From Sinorhizobium terangae (GTDB taxonomy: Bacteria > Pseudomonadota > Alphaproteobacteria > Rhizobiales > Rhizobiaceae), in assembly GCF_009601505.1 (NCBI RefSeq), contig NZ_WITC01000015.1, positions 1 to 64,000 of the forward strand: a stretch of DNA of 64,000 nt. The letters run 5' to 3'. Below the pieces are notes generated by a model. The model was not told the origin of the DNA, ran no database searches, and saw only the letters and a list, made by a program, of their open reading frames with translations. The position numbers and the translations under genes are program-made. Below are positions 50,487 through 58,466 of this stretch, piece after piece (the stretch's first letter is position 1; the number at the start of each line of letters is the position of its first letter).

Positions 50487-51305
50487 TTAGATCTGCGCCA
50501 CGTCTTTTTCGGTGTATGTACTCCGAACGCTTCCGTCTTCATTGTACGTCGCTAATGAGCCGTCCTCACCATAGCTGAGCATCTTTTGCCCGTTACTGTA
50601 GCGTAACTCAAAAGCTTCGATCTTCGCTTTGCCATCTCCATCATACGTGATCTTGAGGTCGCGGCCGAAAACTTCGGATAGGCGTGCTCTTGCTGCGGCA
50701 AGTCCGTCTTCGCCAATCTCCGACATTCTACGGTTCCCCTCATTGACCGTCTGAGCGTAATGAACCTCTTTCTGATACATCTTGTCGCTTGTGAAGTACT
50801 CTACTTCTCGATTGACTTTTGCCGCATCCTCGCCGTTAGCAATCCTGGTGGCACCCCACTCCGCATATTTAGCATTATATTCATCGCGAGGGAGCACGGT
50901 GCGATCCGGCTCGAGCCGGCGATTGTATTGCCCAAGACTCCACACCGCTTGCCTTACGAAGGCCTCGGCATTCTCCGCCGACGCTTTGATCGGCGTGAAT
51001 GCGATGAGTGGATCATCATAGTTGAAACTGTTGACGACCGCTGCGCTCATCGCGCTCGTTGCGGCCGTGGAAATTTCTGAAGAGACCGAACCGCCGACTG
51101 CACGCGGAGCATCGGCGACCTTTTCCGAAGCCCTTGCCTTCGCTGCCGCCGAGACGACTGCATCCGTTGCCGCGCCACTGGTTGTTGTCCGACCGGAAAC
51201 GATATCCAGAATGGCATCGGCCGCGTTGCCGGAAGCGTTCTGCGCGAAGGATGTGCTCTGGGCAAGAATTGTCAATGCAGCGGAATTCGCGGAAATTACC
51301 GTCAT
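50487..51305 (-). CDS. Unknown protein facing the RTX gene
   Basis: A 272-residue protein I do not recognise. The N-terminus MTVISANSAALTILAQSTSF has no signal peptide but a hydrophobic, Ser/Ala/Asn-rich helix, somewhat like flagellin-type N-termini. Residues about 25-95 are Ala/Ser/Thr-rich and low in complexity; the C-terminal half is charged and ends in short repeats with a YNEDGS/GEDGS pattern. Codon use and AT content resemble the neighbouring RTX gene more than the flanking core genes. Alternative starts lie at 51317 and 51341. Any link to secretion is only inferred from the neighbour. Confidence 0.7.
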   Translation of the reverse strand: MTVISANSAALTILAQSTSFAQNASGNAADAILDIVSGRTTTSGAATDAVVSAAAKARASEKVADAPRAVGGSVSSEISTAATSAMSAAVVNSFNYDDPLIAFTPIKASAENAEAFVRQAVWSLGQYNRRLEPDRTVLPRDEYNAKYAEWGATRIANGEDAAKVNREVEYFTSDKMYQKEVHYAQTVNEGNRRMSEIGEDGLAAARARLSEVFGRDLKITYDGDGKAKIEAFELRYSNGQKMLSYGEDGSLATYNEDGSVRSTYTEKDVAQI

Positions 51306-51695
51306 GGCGGTACCCATCTCTCGTCCCGGGAGGACCTTCATGGGGGGCCGGGATGCTCATGATGCAATCCGATATTCATTCCGGCTGCGTGCAGGTTCGT
51401 GGCACAACCATGCGGGGAAATTCCTTAAGGAAATGTAACCACGGCCTGCTCAGAATTGCTACCCGACACGGGAAATCCGGCAGACCCGCGTCGGGTGCTC
51501 TGCGGTTGTGGAAAGCCTGCGCTGATGTCCGCCGCCTCTGCACCCGGGGGCGACGCAGTGTTGCGTTGGTCTTCGCACCGCAAGCCACCGCTCGTCTGTG
51601 AATATTAACCTTAACAAATGGTTTACGTTGCGGGCGCGCCCCCAAGGGTGGAGATTGGCCGGGCAATTCGAGGAAATAGGGAACGGAGCGGTTCG
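51306..51695. other. Intergenic, divergent promoter region
   Basis: About 390 bases between divergent genes. It must hold the promoter of the unknown minus-strand gene and perhaps that of the two small membrane proteins. TTAACCTTAAC near 51606-51616 resembles CtrA half-sites but with wrong spacing. No further feature is recognised. Confidence 0.4.
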
Positions 51696-51851
51696 GTGAG
51701 AACTGGCTTGCTGATCATCATGATGATGTTTTTCGCGGGGCTGCCGCTCGACATCGGGAGGCTCGCGGTGGCTCTTTTGCTGTTCGTGCTGGCCGAGCGA
51801 GCGCTCTATCCGCTGTTTTGCCGGCAGATCGTGGAAAGGGGGAGCGCATGA
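51696..51851 (+). CDS. 51-residue membrane protein
   Basis: A small hydrophobic protein starting at a GTG with GGAGCGG 5 bases upstream; RTGLLIIMMMFFAGLPLDIG and then LAVALLLFVLAERALYPLF suggest two short helices. Its stop overlaps the ATG of the next gene as ATGA, which supports translation. Not recognised; the frame is open to an ATG at 51618, but the longer N-terminus looks non-coding. Confidence 0.55.
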   Translation: MRTGLLIIMMMFFAGLPLDIGRLAVALLLFVLAERALYPLFCRQIVERGSA

Positions 51852-52186
51852 AGTGGCTCCTGATATTTTGGGCCGCCCCGGTCACGCTGCTGACCGGCTG
51901 GTACGGTCTTTCCTATTACGACATGAGCTTCGGCGTCTTCATGTTGACGCGTCAGGCGCATGACCTGGTTTTCGCGATCTATGGCCACGTGCTCGGAATA
52001 CCGCCCGAAACCATCCCGCCGCTCGTCGCGCGGGCGATGGTCGTCGATAGCGCCATCGTATTTGCGCTCGTAGGGCTCAGGAAACGTCGCCAGATCGTCG
52101 CCTTGTACCGGCGACGTTTCGGCGCACAGGCCGCTCAATCGCGGGAGGCGTTCGCGAGCGATGCCAACCTGTCGAGCGCTCCCTGA
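51848..52186 (+). CDS. Small membrane protein (possibly DUF6105)
   Basis: A 112-residue protein with two transmembrane helices (about 3-22 and 70-90) around a periplasmic segment [20 protein letters not shown], and a basic cytoplasmic tail. It resembles, from memory, a rhizobial family of unknown function (DUF6105). It is coupled to the previous gene by a four-base overlap. Its last 52 bases overlap the end of ruvX on the other strand, an unusually long convergent overlap. Confidence 0.7.
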   Translation: MKWLLIFWAAPVTLLTGWYGLSYYDMSFGVFMLTRQAHDLVFAIYGHVLGIPPETIPPLVARAMVVDSAIVFALVGLRKRRQIVALYRRRFGAQAAQSREAFASDANLSSAP

Positions 52187-52617
52187 AGAATGAAGGAGGC
52201 GGCGGCGGAGTCGATGCGCTCGGCCCGCTTCTTTCTGGATACGTCCATCTCGATCAGGACCCGCTCCGCCGCCACCGTCGAGAGCCGTTCGTCCCAGAGC
52301 ACGAAGGGAATATCGGTTTTCTCTCCCATGTTCCTGACAAAGGCGCGCGTCGCCTGGCAGCGTGGTCCCTCGGTTCCGTCCATGTTGACGGGCAGGCCGA
52401 TGACGAAGGCCGCGATCTTTTCCTTTGCTGCCACGGATAGAAGCGCTTCCGCGTCGACGCCGAACTTGACACGCCGGATCACGTCGCGCGGCGTCGCGAA
52501 GCGCCGACCGAGATCGGAGACCGACAGCCCGATCGTCTTGGTGCCAAGATCGAGGCCCGCAATCGCCCGGTTGGGCGGCAAGGACGCTGCCAGTTCTTCG
52601 ATTGTAAGAATTGCCAT
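52135..52617 (-). CDS. ruvX: Putative pre-16S rRNA nuclease (RuvX/YqgF)
   Basis: RNase H-fold protein needed for 16S rRNA 5' end maturation and once proposed as a Holliday-junction resolvase. 160 residues, with the catalytic-type motifs [16 protein letters not shown] near the N-terminus, [30 protein letters not shown], and [15 protein letters not shown] with the last aspartate. The length and motif set are typical. Confidence 0.94.
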   Translation of the reverse strand: MAILTIEELAASLPPNRAIAGLDLGTKTIGLSVSDLGRRFATPRDVIRRVKFGVDAEALLSVAAKEKIAAFVIGLPVNMDGTEGPRCQATRAFVRNMGEKTDIPFVLWDERLSTVAAERVLIEMDVSRKKRAERIDSAAASFILQGALDRLASLANASRD

Positions 52618-52769
52618 GGGATTTCCCGATTCGATCTTTCCACTTGTGTCCTTTGATCCATATGCTTGTCCGACAGATAAATCATCAGAGCGGTCCGCCT
52701 AACCCTTTAAAAACGATCACGCATGTTCGGTCGCTTCGCTCAAACTTACCGTGACCCAAGGAGAACGTC

Positions 52770-53474
52770 ATGAAGATCAAATGGCTCGGCCATTCCGCCT
52801 TCCACATCGAAACGGCGAAGGCCAAAATCCTGATCGATCCCTTCTTCACCGGGAACCCGGCATTTCGTGAAAGCGAGCGCAAGGCGGCGACCGCGGGGCT
52901 GACGCACATCCTGCTCACGCATGGCCATGGCGACCATGTCGGCGACACCGTCGCGATCGCCAAGGAAACCGGAGCCATGGTGGTGGGCAATTTCGACCTT
53001 TGCATGTGGCTCGGACGGCAGGGCGTCTCGAATATGGATCCGGGCAACACCGGCGGCACGATCCAGCTTGGCGCCTTCTCGGTAACTCTCGTCACCGCGC
53101 TTCATTCCTCGGCGCAGATCACCGAAGATGGCGTTTCCCATTCGCTCGGCAGCGCCGGCGGCCTGGTGCTTCACTTCGACGACGAGCCGACGCTCTATCA
53201 TATGGGTGACACGGATATCTTCTCGGATATGGCGCTGGTCCACGAGCTGCACGAGCCCGACATCGGCATCGTGCCGATCGGCGACCGCTTCACCATGGGC
53301 GGCGCCGTAGCCTCTCTTGCCTGCCAACGCTATTTCAAGTTCAACACCGCCATCCCCTGCCATTATGGTTCGTTCCCGATCATCGACCAGACGCCGCAGA
53401 CCTTCGTCGCCGGCATGGACGGTGCCTCGACGCTGGTTGCGACGCCTGAAGTCGGTGGCGTCGTCACTCTCTGA
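52770..53474 (+). CDS. Metal-dependent hydrolase, UPF0173 type
   Basis: A 234-residue metallo-beta-lactamase-fold protein. It has the zinc motif [12 protein letters not shown], further ligand blocks ALHSSAQ and [11 protein letters not shown], and the final [11 protein letters not shown] histidine. It matches the UPF0173 (YtkL/Ta0764-like) group; the substrate is unknown. AAGGAGAA precedes the ATG by 5 bases. It precedes gatC by about 100 bases. Confidence 0.88.
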   Translation: MKIKWLGHSAFHIETAKAKILIDPFFTGNPAFRESERKAATAGLTHILLTHGHGDHVGDTVAIAKETGAMVVGNFDLCMWLGRQGVSNMDPGNTGGTIQLGAFSVTLVTALHSSAQITEDGVSHSLGSAGGLVLHFDDEPTLYHMGDTDIFSDMALVHELHEPDIGIVPIGDRFTMGGAVASLACQRYFKFNTAIPCHYGSFPIIDQTPQTFVAGMDGASTLVATPEVGGVVTL

Positions 53475-53578
53475 TAAGCAAAGGCGGCTGGCGTGGGTGC
53501 GGTCGGCGACATTCGCCCGTTGCACGTTGCGCAACTCGTCTTTATAGCGGGGGAAAGTTTGAGATACCGGAGACGATC

Positions 53579-53866
53579 ATGTCCGTAGACCTTGCCACCG
53601 TAAAGCGCGTCGCGCGCCTTGCCCGCATCGCCGTCAGCGAAGAGGAAGCCGAACGGATGATGGGCGAGCTCAATGGCATTCTCGGCTTCGTCGAGCAGCT
53701 TTCCGAGGTGAATGTCGACGGCGTCGAGCCGATGACCTCGGTCACGCCGATGAACATGAAGAAGCGCACCGACACCGTCGCCGACGGCGACAAGGCTGAC
53801 GACATCGTTGCCAATGCACCGAATTCGGACCGCAACTTCTTCCTCGTCCCGAAGGTGGTCGAGTAA
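53579..53866 (+). CDS. gatC: Asp/Glu-tRNA amidotransferase subunit C
   Basis: Small subunit that tethers GatA and GatB in the GatCAB complex, which converts misacylated Asp-tRNA-Asn or Glu-tRNA-Gln to the amides. 95 residues; the family blocks [41 protein letters not shown] and [10 protein letters not shown] are all present. GGAGA lies 7 bases before the ATG. gatA follows after 49 bases; gatB is 5.4 kb downstream. Confidence 0.95.
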   Translation: MSVDLATVKRVARLARIAVSEEEAERMMGELNGILGFVEQLSEVNVDGVEPMTSVTPMNMKKRTDTVADGDKADDIVANAPNSDRNFFLVPKVVE

Positions 53867-53915
53867 GAACCGCCTCACGCCCTGACGTTTCCGATTGCGA
53901 AAGCCCGATTGCACC

Positions 53916-55397
53916 ATGACCGAACTTACAAGCCTCACGATCGCCGAAGCCCGCGAGAAGCTTTCCGCCAAGGAAATCACTGCGGTCGAATTGACGGATG
54001 CCTACATCGCCGCGATCGAGGCGGCCAATGACACGATCAACGCCTATGTTACCGTGACCCCGGAAAAGGCGCGCGAAATGGCCAAGGCTTCCGACGCTCG
54101 TATTGCCGCCGACAAGGCCGGTGCGTTGGAAGGCATTCCGCTCGGCATCAAGGATCTTTTCGGCACCGAAGGCATCCATACACAGGCCTGCAGCCACATT
54201 CTCGACGGCTTCAAGCCGCGCTACGAATCGACCGTCACCCAGAACCTTTGGGATGACGGCGCGGTCATGCTCGGCAAGCTCAACATGGACGAGTTCGCAA
54301 TGGGCTCGTCCAACGAGACGTCCTACTACGGACCGGTCAAGAACCCGTGGCGCGCGAAGAATTCCAATCTGGACCTCGTGCCCGGCGGCTCCTCCGGCGG
54401 CTCGGCGGCGGCGGTCGCAGCCCACCTCTGCGCCGGTGCTACAGCGACCGACACGGGCGGTTCCATTCGCCAGCCGGCCGCCTTCACCGGCACCGTCGGC
54501 ATCAAGCCGACCTATGGCCGCTGCTCGCGCTGGGGTGTCGTTGCCTTTGCCTCCTCGCTCGACCAGGCCGGCCCGATCGCGCGCGACGTGCGCGATGCGG
54601 CGATCCTCCTGAAGTCGATGGCCAGCATCGATCCGAAGGATACGACATCCGTCGATCTCCCGGTGCCGGATTATGAGGCGTCGATCGGCAAGTCGATCAA
54701 GGGCATGAAGATCGGTATCCCGAAGGAATACCGCGTCGACGGCATGCCCGAGGAAATCGAGACGCTCTGGCAGCAGGGCATTGCCTGGCTGAAGGATGCC
54801 GGTGCCGAGATCGTCGACATCTCGCTGCCGCATACGAAATACGCGCTGCCGGCCTATTACATCGTCGCGCCCGCCGAGGCGTCGTCGAACCTGGCGCGCT
54901 ATGATGGTGTCCGCTACGGCCTGCGCGTCGACGGCAAGGACATCATCGACATGTACGAGAAGACGCGCGCCGCCGGCTTTGGCCAGGAGGTCAAGCGCCG
55001 CATCATGATCGGCACCTATGTGCTCTCCGCCGGCTATTACGACGCCTATTACCTGCGCGCGCAGAAAGTCCGGACGCTGATCAAGCGCGACTTCGAGCTC
55101 GTTTTCGATGCAGGCGTCGACGCGATCCTGACGCCGGCGACGCCGTCCTCGGCCTTCGGCATTGCGGACGAGGATCTCGCTGCCGATCCGGTGAAGATGT
55201 ATCTGAACGACATCTTCACCGTGACGGTCAACATGGCGGGGCTGCCGGGCATCGCGGTGCCGGGCGGGCTTGATCGCAAGGGCCTTCCGCTCGGTCTGCA
55301 GCTTATCGGCAAGCCGTTCGAGGAGGAGACGCTGTTCAAGACGGCGCATGTCATCGAACAGGCCGCTGGCCGCTTCACACCGTCCAAGTGGTGGTAA
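53916..55397 (+). CDS. gatA: Asp/Glu-tRNA amidotransferase subunit A
   Basis: Glutaminase/amidase subunit of GatCAB that releases ammonia from glutamine. The 493-residue protein has the Ser-cisSer-Lys triad: Lys in [10 protein letters not shown], cis-Ser in [15 protein letters not shown] and the nucleophile Ser in [13 protein letters not shown]. The ATG at 53916 ([16 protein letters not shown]) is the family start; an earlier in-frame start at 53895 is less likely. Confidence 0.96.
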   Translation: MTELTSLTIAEAREKLSAKEITAVELTDAYIAAIEAANDTINAYVTVTPEKAREMAKASDARIAADKAGALEGIPLGIKDLFGTEGIHTQACSHILDGFKPRYESTVTQNLWDDGAVMLGKLNMDEFAMGSSNETSYYGPVKNPWRAKNSNLDLVPGGSSGGSAAAVAAHLCAGATATDTGGSIRQPAAFTGTVGIKPTYGRCSRWGVVAFASSLDQAGPIARDVRDAAILLKSMASIDPKDTTSVDLPVPDYEASIGKSIKGMKIGIPKEYRVDGMPEEIETLWQQGIAWLKDAGAEIVDISLPHTKYALPAYYIVAPAEASSNLARYDGVRYGLRVDGKDIIDMYEKTRAAGFGQEVKRRIMIGTYVLSAGYYDAYYLRAQKVRTLIKRDFELVFDAGVDAILTPATPSSAFGIADEDLAADPVKMYLNDIFTVTVNMAGLPGIAVPGGLDRKGLPLGLQLIGKPFEEETLFKTAHVIEQAAGRFTPSKWW

Positions 55398-55406
55398 CGC
55401 CGGCTG

Positions 55407-55480
55407 CTGCATGTTTCCTTGAGGAACAAGGACATGCAGTAATTCAAAGTCCTGTAGCGCGCCTGAGGCGCGCTACAGGA
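55407..55480 (+). repeat. Rhizobial mosaic palindromic repeat, copy 3
   Basis: Module 1: ctgcatgt (55407-55414) and acatgcag (55432-55439). Module 2: gcagtaattcaaagtcctgtagcg. Module 3: a perfect 13-bp stem, cctgtagcgcgcc-tga-ggcgcgctacagg, at 55451-55479. It lies between the convergent gatA and deaminase genes and can form a very stable hairpin in both transcripts. Confidence 0.8.
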
Positions 55481-55497
55481 CAGTCCGTGCATTTCTG

Positions 55498-55992
55498 CTA
55501 ACGGCGAGACCAGTATTCTTCGTGGAGTTTCGCCGCCTCTTCCGCAAGCATGGGGCCGACGACTTCCGTTGGACGCTGACCGGCGGCGAACACGACGTGG
55601 CAGGGGAGATCAAGCGTCGGATTTTCCTGGTTATCGCCTATCTGTCGTTTCATCTCTCTCTCGGACAGGCCAAACACAACGCGCCCTATGCCTGCCCAAT
55701 AGATCGCGCCTGAGCACATGGCGCATGGCTCCGCGGATGTGTACATCGTGCATCCGGCAAGGAAATCCAAAGCATAGGCTTTGCCGGCGCGCGTGGCGAG
55801 AAGCCGCTCCGCGTGGGCGGTGCGGTCGCCACCTTCCGAACTGTAGCCATTGCACTGTTCCAGTAAAACATTGCCATCATGGTCGGCGAGAATTGAACCA
55901 AATGGGTGATCCCCGCGTTCGCGCGAACGCCGCGCTACATCGAAGGCCTTCCGCAAAAGTGACTCGTCATAAGATCGCTTGGTGCCTGCCAT
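55498..55992 (-). CDS. Nucleoside/guanine deaminase-like protein
   Basis: A 164-residue cytidine-deaminase-fold enzyme. Zinc motif 1 is DRTAHAERLLATRAG (H-A-E), and motif 2 is TSAEPCAMCSGAIYWAGIGRVVFGLS (P-C-x-x-C). The N-terminal RSRERGDHPFGSILAD and the Trp-rich C-terminus resemble guanine deaminases more than the tRNA adenosine deaminase TadA, but the substrate is not proven. Confidence 0.85.
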   Translation of the reverse strand: MAGTKRSYDESLLRKAFDVARRSRERGDHPFGSILADHDGNVLLEQCNGYSSEGGDRTAHAERLLATRAGKAYALDFLAGCTMYTSAEPCAMCSGAIYWAGIGRVVFGLSEREMKRQIGDNQENPTLDLPCHVVFAAGQRPTEVVGPMLAEEAAKLHEEYWSRR

Positions 55993-56424
55993 TTTGTGAG
56001 CTCCCGAGAACTATCGCAGTTCATTCACCATCTATGCATCCCGGTAACGAAGCGGGCAATTTGTGTTCTCCGCCAAGTAGAAAGCTGCCAGCCAGCGCCG
56101 GTTATCTGAAATTCCCCGATGAACAGGTATCAAAAGTCAACTTTGTTCCTTTATGAATTCGTCAGCAAGACCGATTCTTCGCCACCACAAGAACTGCCGC
56201 GAAAGGCCCTGGCTGTGATGCAGACTGGATCACGGCACTCGGGACCATCAGCTTCAGCCTTCCTCTGTCGGCCGCGCAACCATGTGGAGCGGTTCTACAG
56301 TCCCTCTTTCACGGATGCTGCCTTTCCCAGATTGCATAGCTCCTGGCGCCTTTATTCACACCTCGTTCACTACTCCTGAAATATTAGGGCCCATGAAATT
56401 ACGTAGCGACGTGGAGGACGGTCG
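55993..56424. other. Intergenic, deaminase to diguanylate cyclase
   Basis: About 430 bases between divergent genes. It carries the promoters of both, but I recognise no motif. An 86-codon open frame at 56119-56379 has no ribosome binding site and no recognisable similarity. Confidence 0.4.
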
Positions 56425-57900
56425 TTGCCGGCATTTAAGAATAGTATTGAACGATTGACGTTTGTTAAGTTCACCTTTCATCCGTTTTCGATTTTCTGCC
56501 TTGGACTGGTCGTTTTCAGCGCCTCGCTGCTCGGTATTTTCAGCCGCCCGGTGGGAATGCTGGCCTCTATCTGGCCCGCGAACGCGGTTTTGCTCGGCTT
56601 GATGCTGCGCAATCCGTCGCTGGCCTCGCCGGCGGGCTGGCTCTCGGCGGCAACTGGCTATGTGATGGCTGATCTCGTCACTGGATCCGGTCTTTGGTTG
56701 GCGATCGGGTTGAACGCCGCAAACCTGATTGGTGTCGGCCTTGGTTATACCCTCTTCATGCAGCTTCGCGAGGAGGATCGACGCCTGCGCCGACCGCTCT
56801 CCGTCCTCTACATGTTCGCTGTGGCAACGGCCGCTGGTGTTTGCGCTTCCGTGGTTGGGGCCTCTGCAAGCGTGCATTTTTTCGGTGAGCCCGCCTGGAC
56901 TGCTTACCTTTCCTGGCTGACGACGGACCTTGTCAACTACACAATTGTGGTGCCGGTGTTCCAGACCATGCCGTCGCTTGTTCGCAGGTCGAGACGGAAG
57001 GCGTTTTCGAAGCGCGGCCGGGCCTTGTTGGCGAATCCCTTGCCTCTGATCCTGCTCGTGCTTTCCTGCGGTGCCGCTTTGATTGTCGGCGGTCCGGGCG
57101 CTATCGCCTTCCCGGTTCCCGCATTGATTTGGTGCGCGCTGAGCTATGGTCTCTTCGCGACCACGACACTGACGATGATCGTCAGTCTTTTAACGCAGAT
57201 GGCGGTCGCCTCCGACGCCTTGCGTCTCGGCGTGAGCGGGGTTGCAGAAGCGACGCTGACATCGACCCGGCTCGGGATAACTCTGCTGGCCCTCGGGCCC
57301 TTGACGGTGGCGAGTGTCGACTCAGCGCGCCGCAGTCTGATCGCCCGTCTTTCGCATGCGGTCGACTACGATTTTCTGACGCAGTGTCTGGCGCGCGGGG
57401 CCTTCATGGCGCGGGCGAACAGCGTGATCGCGCAACTGGAGAAAAGCAACGAACCTGCCTACGCAATGATGATTGACATCGATCATTTCAAGGGCATCAA
57501 CGACACCCATGGCCATGCCGTCGGGGACCGCGTCTTGCAGGTCGTGGCGCGGACCATCCGCGCCAACCTGCGGGCGGGCGATCTCTTTGGCCGGCTTGGC
57601 GGGGAGGAGTTCGCAATCGTGCTAGTGCGCCAGTCCCCCCAGGACGCAAGGGCGGTGGCCGAGCGCGTCTTGCATGCTGTGCGTTCCGTGACCGTCGATC
57701 TTGAGCATGGCGAGAGGCTCGACGTTACGGCCAGCATCGGTATCGCAACCTCGATGCCGCCGGAGATGGAACTGGCGCATCTGCTGTCTGAAGCCGACGC
57801 CGCTCTCTATGGCGCCAAGGCGGCGGGACGGGATCGCGTCGTCGGGCCGATTTCCGCCGCGGAAAAGAGGACTCCACGGGAGGAGATCGCCCGAATCTGA
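56425..57900 (+). CDS. MASE1-GGDEF diguanylate cyclase
   Basis: Membrane-bound enzyme that makes cyclic di-GMP. The 491-residue protein has an N-terminal MASE1-like sensory domain of about eight helices (ASIWPANAVLLGLMLRNPS is typical) and a C-terminal GGDEF domain from about residue 315. The catalytic motif is LGGEEF, with IDIDHFKGINDTHGH before it, and an RxxD inhibitory site (RAGD) lies five residues upstream of GGEEF. Translation starts at a TTG with GGAGG 8 bases before it. The signal is unknown. Confidence 0.9.
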   Translation: MPAFKNSIERLTFVKFTFHPFSIFCLGLVVFSASLLGIFSRPVGMLASIWPANAVLLGLMLRNPSLASPAGWLSAATGYVMADLVTGSGLWLAIGLNAANLIGVGLGYTLFMQLREEDRRLRRPLSVLYMFAVATAAGVCASVVGASASVHFFGEPAWTAYLSWLTTDLVNYTIVVPVFQTMPSLVRRSRRKAFSKRGRALLANPLPLILLVLSCGAALIVGGPGAIAFPVPALIWCALSYGLFATTTLTMIVSLLTQMAVASDALRLGVSGVAEATLTSTRLGITLLALGPLTVASVDSARRSLIARLSHAVDYDFLTQCLARGAFMARANSVIAQLEKSNEPAYAMMIDIDHFKGINDTHGHAVGDRVLQVVARTIRANLRAGDLFGRLGGEEFAIVLVRQSPQDARAVAERVLHAVRSVTVDLEHGERLDVTASIGIATSMPPEMELAHLLSEADAALYGAKAAGRDRVVGPISAAEKRTPREEIARI

Positions 57901-57969
57901 AGGCGCACGATGGCCTATATACGGAAGACCCGGAGGCTGCGACCTCCGGGTAGGCGCGGACCTCGATCG

Positions 57970-58224
57970 TCAGCGGTTGTTGAGTTCCGATCTGACGAGA
58001 TAGAGGCCTCGCTCCGTGATGCGATAGGGCTTGCCGCCGGAGGACTTGATCGCCCTCTTGCGTTTGAGCTTTCGGAAAAGCTCGAGGTCCACGCCGGGAT
58101 ACACCCAGCCGTCACGTGTGAAGCAGCGGATTTCGGCGACTGCCTTGCCTTCGCGGATGATTTCAATGCGGCCGCCCTGGGCCAGATGATGGAGAATGCG
58201 CTGTTCCGCGCGCGAAATGTCCAT
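57970..58224 (-). CDS. yjhX: YjhX-family (UPF0386) toxin homologue
   Basis: An 84-residue winged-helix-like protein: MDISRAEQRILHHLAQGGRI, then CFTRDGWVYPGVDLELFRKL, KSSGGKPYRITERGL and ending VRSELNNR. This matches E. coli YjhX, described as the toxin of the YjhXQ pair, along its whole length. The antitoxin YjhQ is a GNAT acetyltransferase; none is adjacent here. A perfect 16-base palindrome at 58245-58260 lies 20 bases before the start. No strong ribosome binding site is seen. Confidence 0.85.
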   Translation of the reverse strand: MDISRAEQRILHHLAQGGRIEIIREGKAVAEIRCFTRDGWVYPGVDLELFRKLKRKRAIKSSGGKPYRITERGLYLVRSELNNR

Positions 58225-58244
58225 GGTTTGAGAGTTCCGGAATG

Positions 58245-58260
58245 GCGTTCTCGAGAACGC
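58245..58260. promoter_or_regulatory. Perfect 16-base palindrome upstream of yjhX
   Basis: gcgttctcgagaacgc reads the same on both strands and lies 20 bases upstream of the yjhX start codon, where an operator would be expected. YjhX itself looks like a winged-helix protein and could bind it. This is inference from position and symmetry. Confidence 0.45.
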
Positions 58261-58389
58261 AGGAAAACGTTCCGCAAATCCTGAGATGAGCGGGGTTCAC
58301 GTTTCCGGCCCGTGCGCGCAAGTCGTGGTGACTGCGGGCAGGGCCCTTACCGGGACTCAGACTGAAAGAACATCAAGACTCCATTCGGA

Positions 58390-58431
58390 CGCCGGATTTC
58401 TAGAAGACGAAAGTGCTAACGTCAAGGTTGC
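58390..58431 (+). repeat. Direct repeat, left copy
   Basis: The stretch gccggatttctagaagacga then aagtgctaacgtcaaggttgc aligns with 60610-60652 on the same strand; about three quarters of positions agree, with ctagaaga and aacgtcaaggttgc identical. The two copies flank the DUF3857 gene. Confidence 0.6.
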
Positions 58432-58466
58432 AAAGAGGGAGGCGGAGTCATCGCCTGGACAGGCGA

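Noticed and set aside
56119-56379. 86-codon plus-strand frame before the MASE1-GGDEF gene
   Set aside because: No ribosome binding site and no recognisable features; composition looks non-coding.
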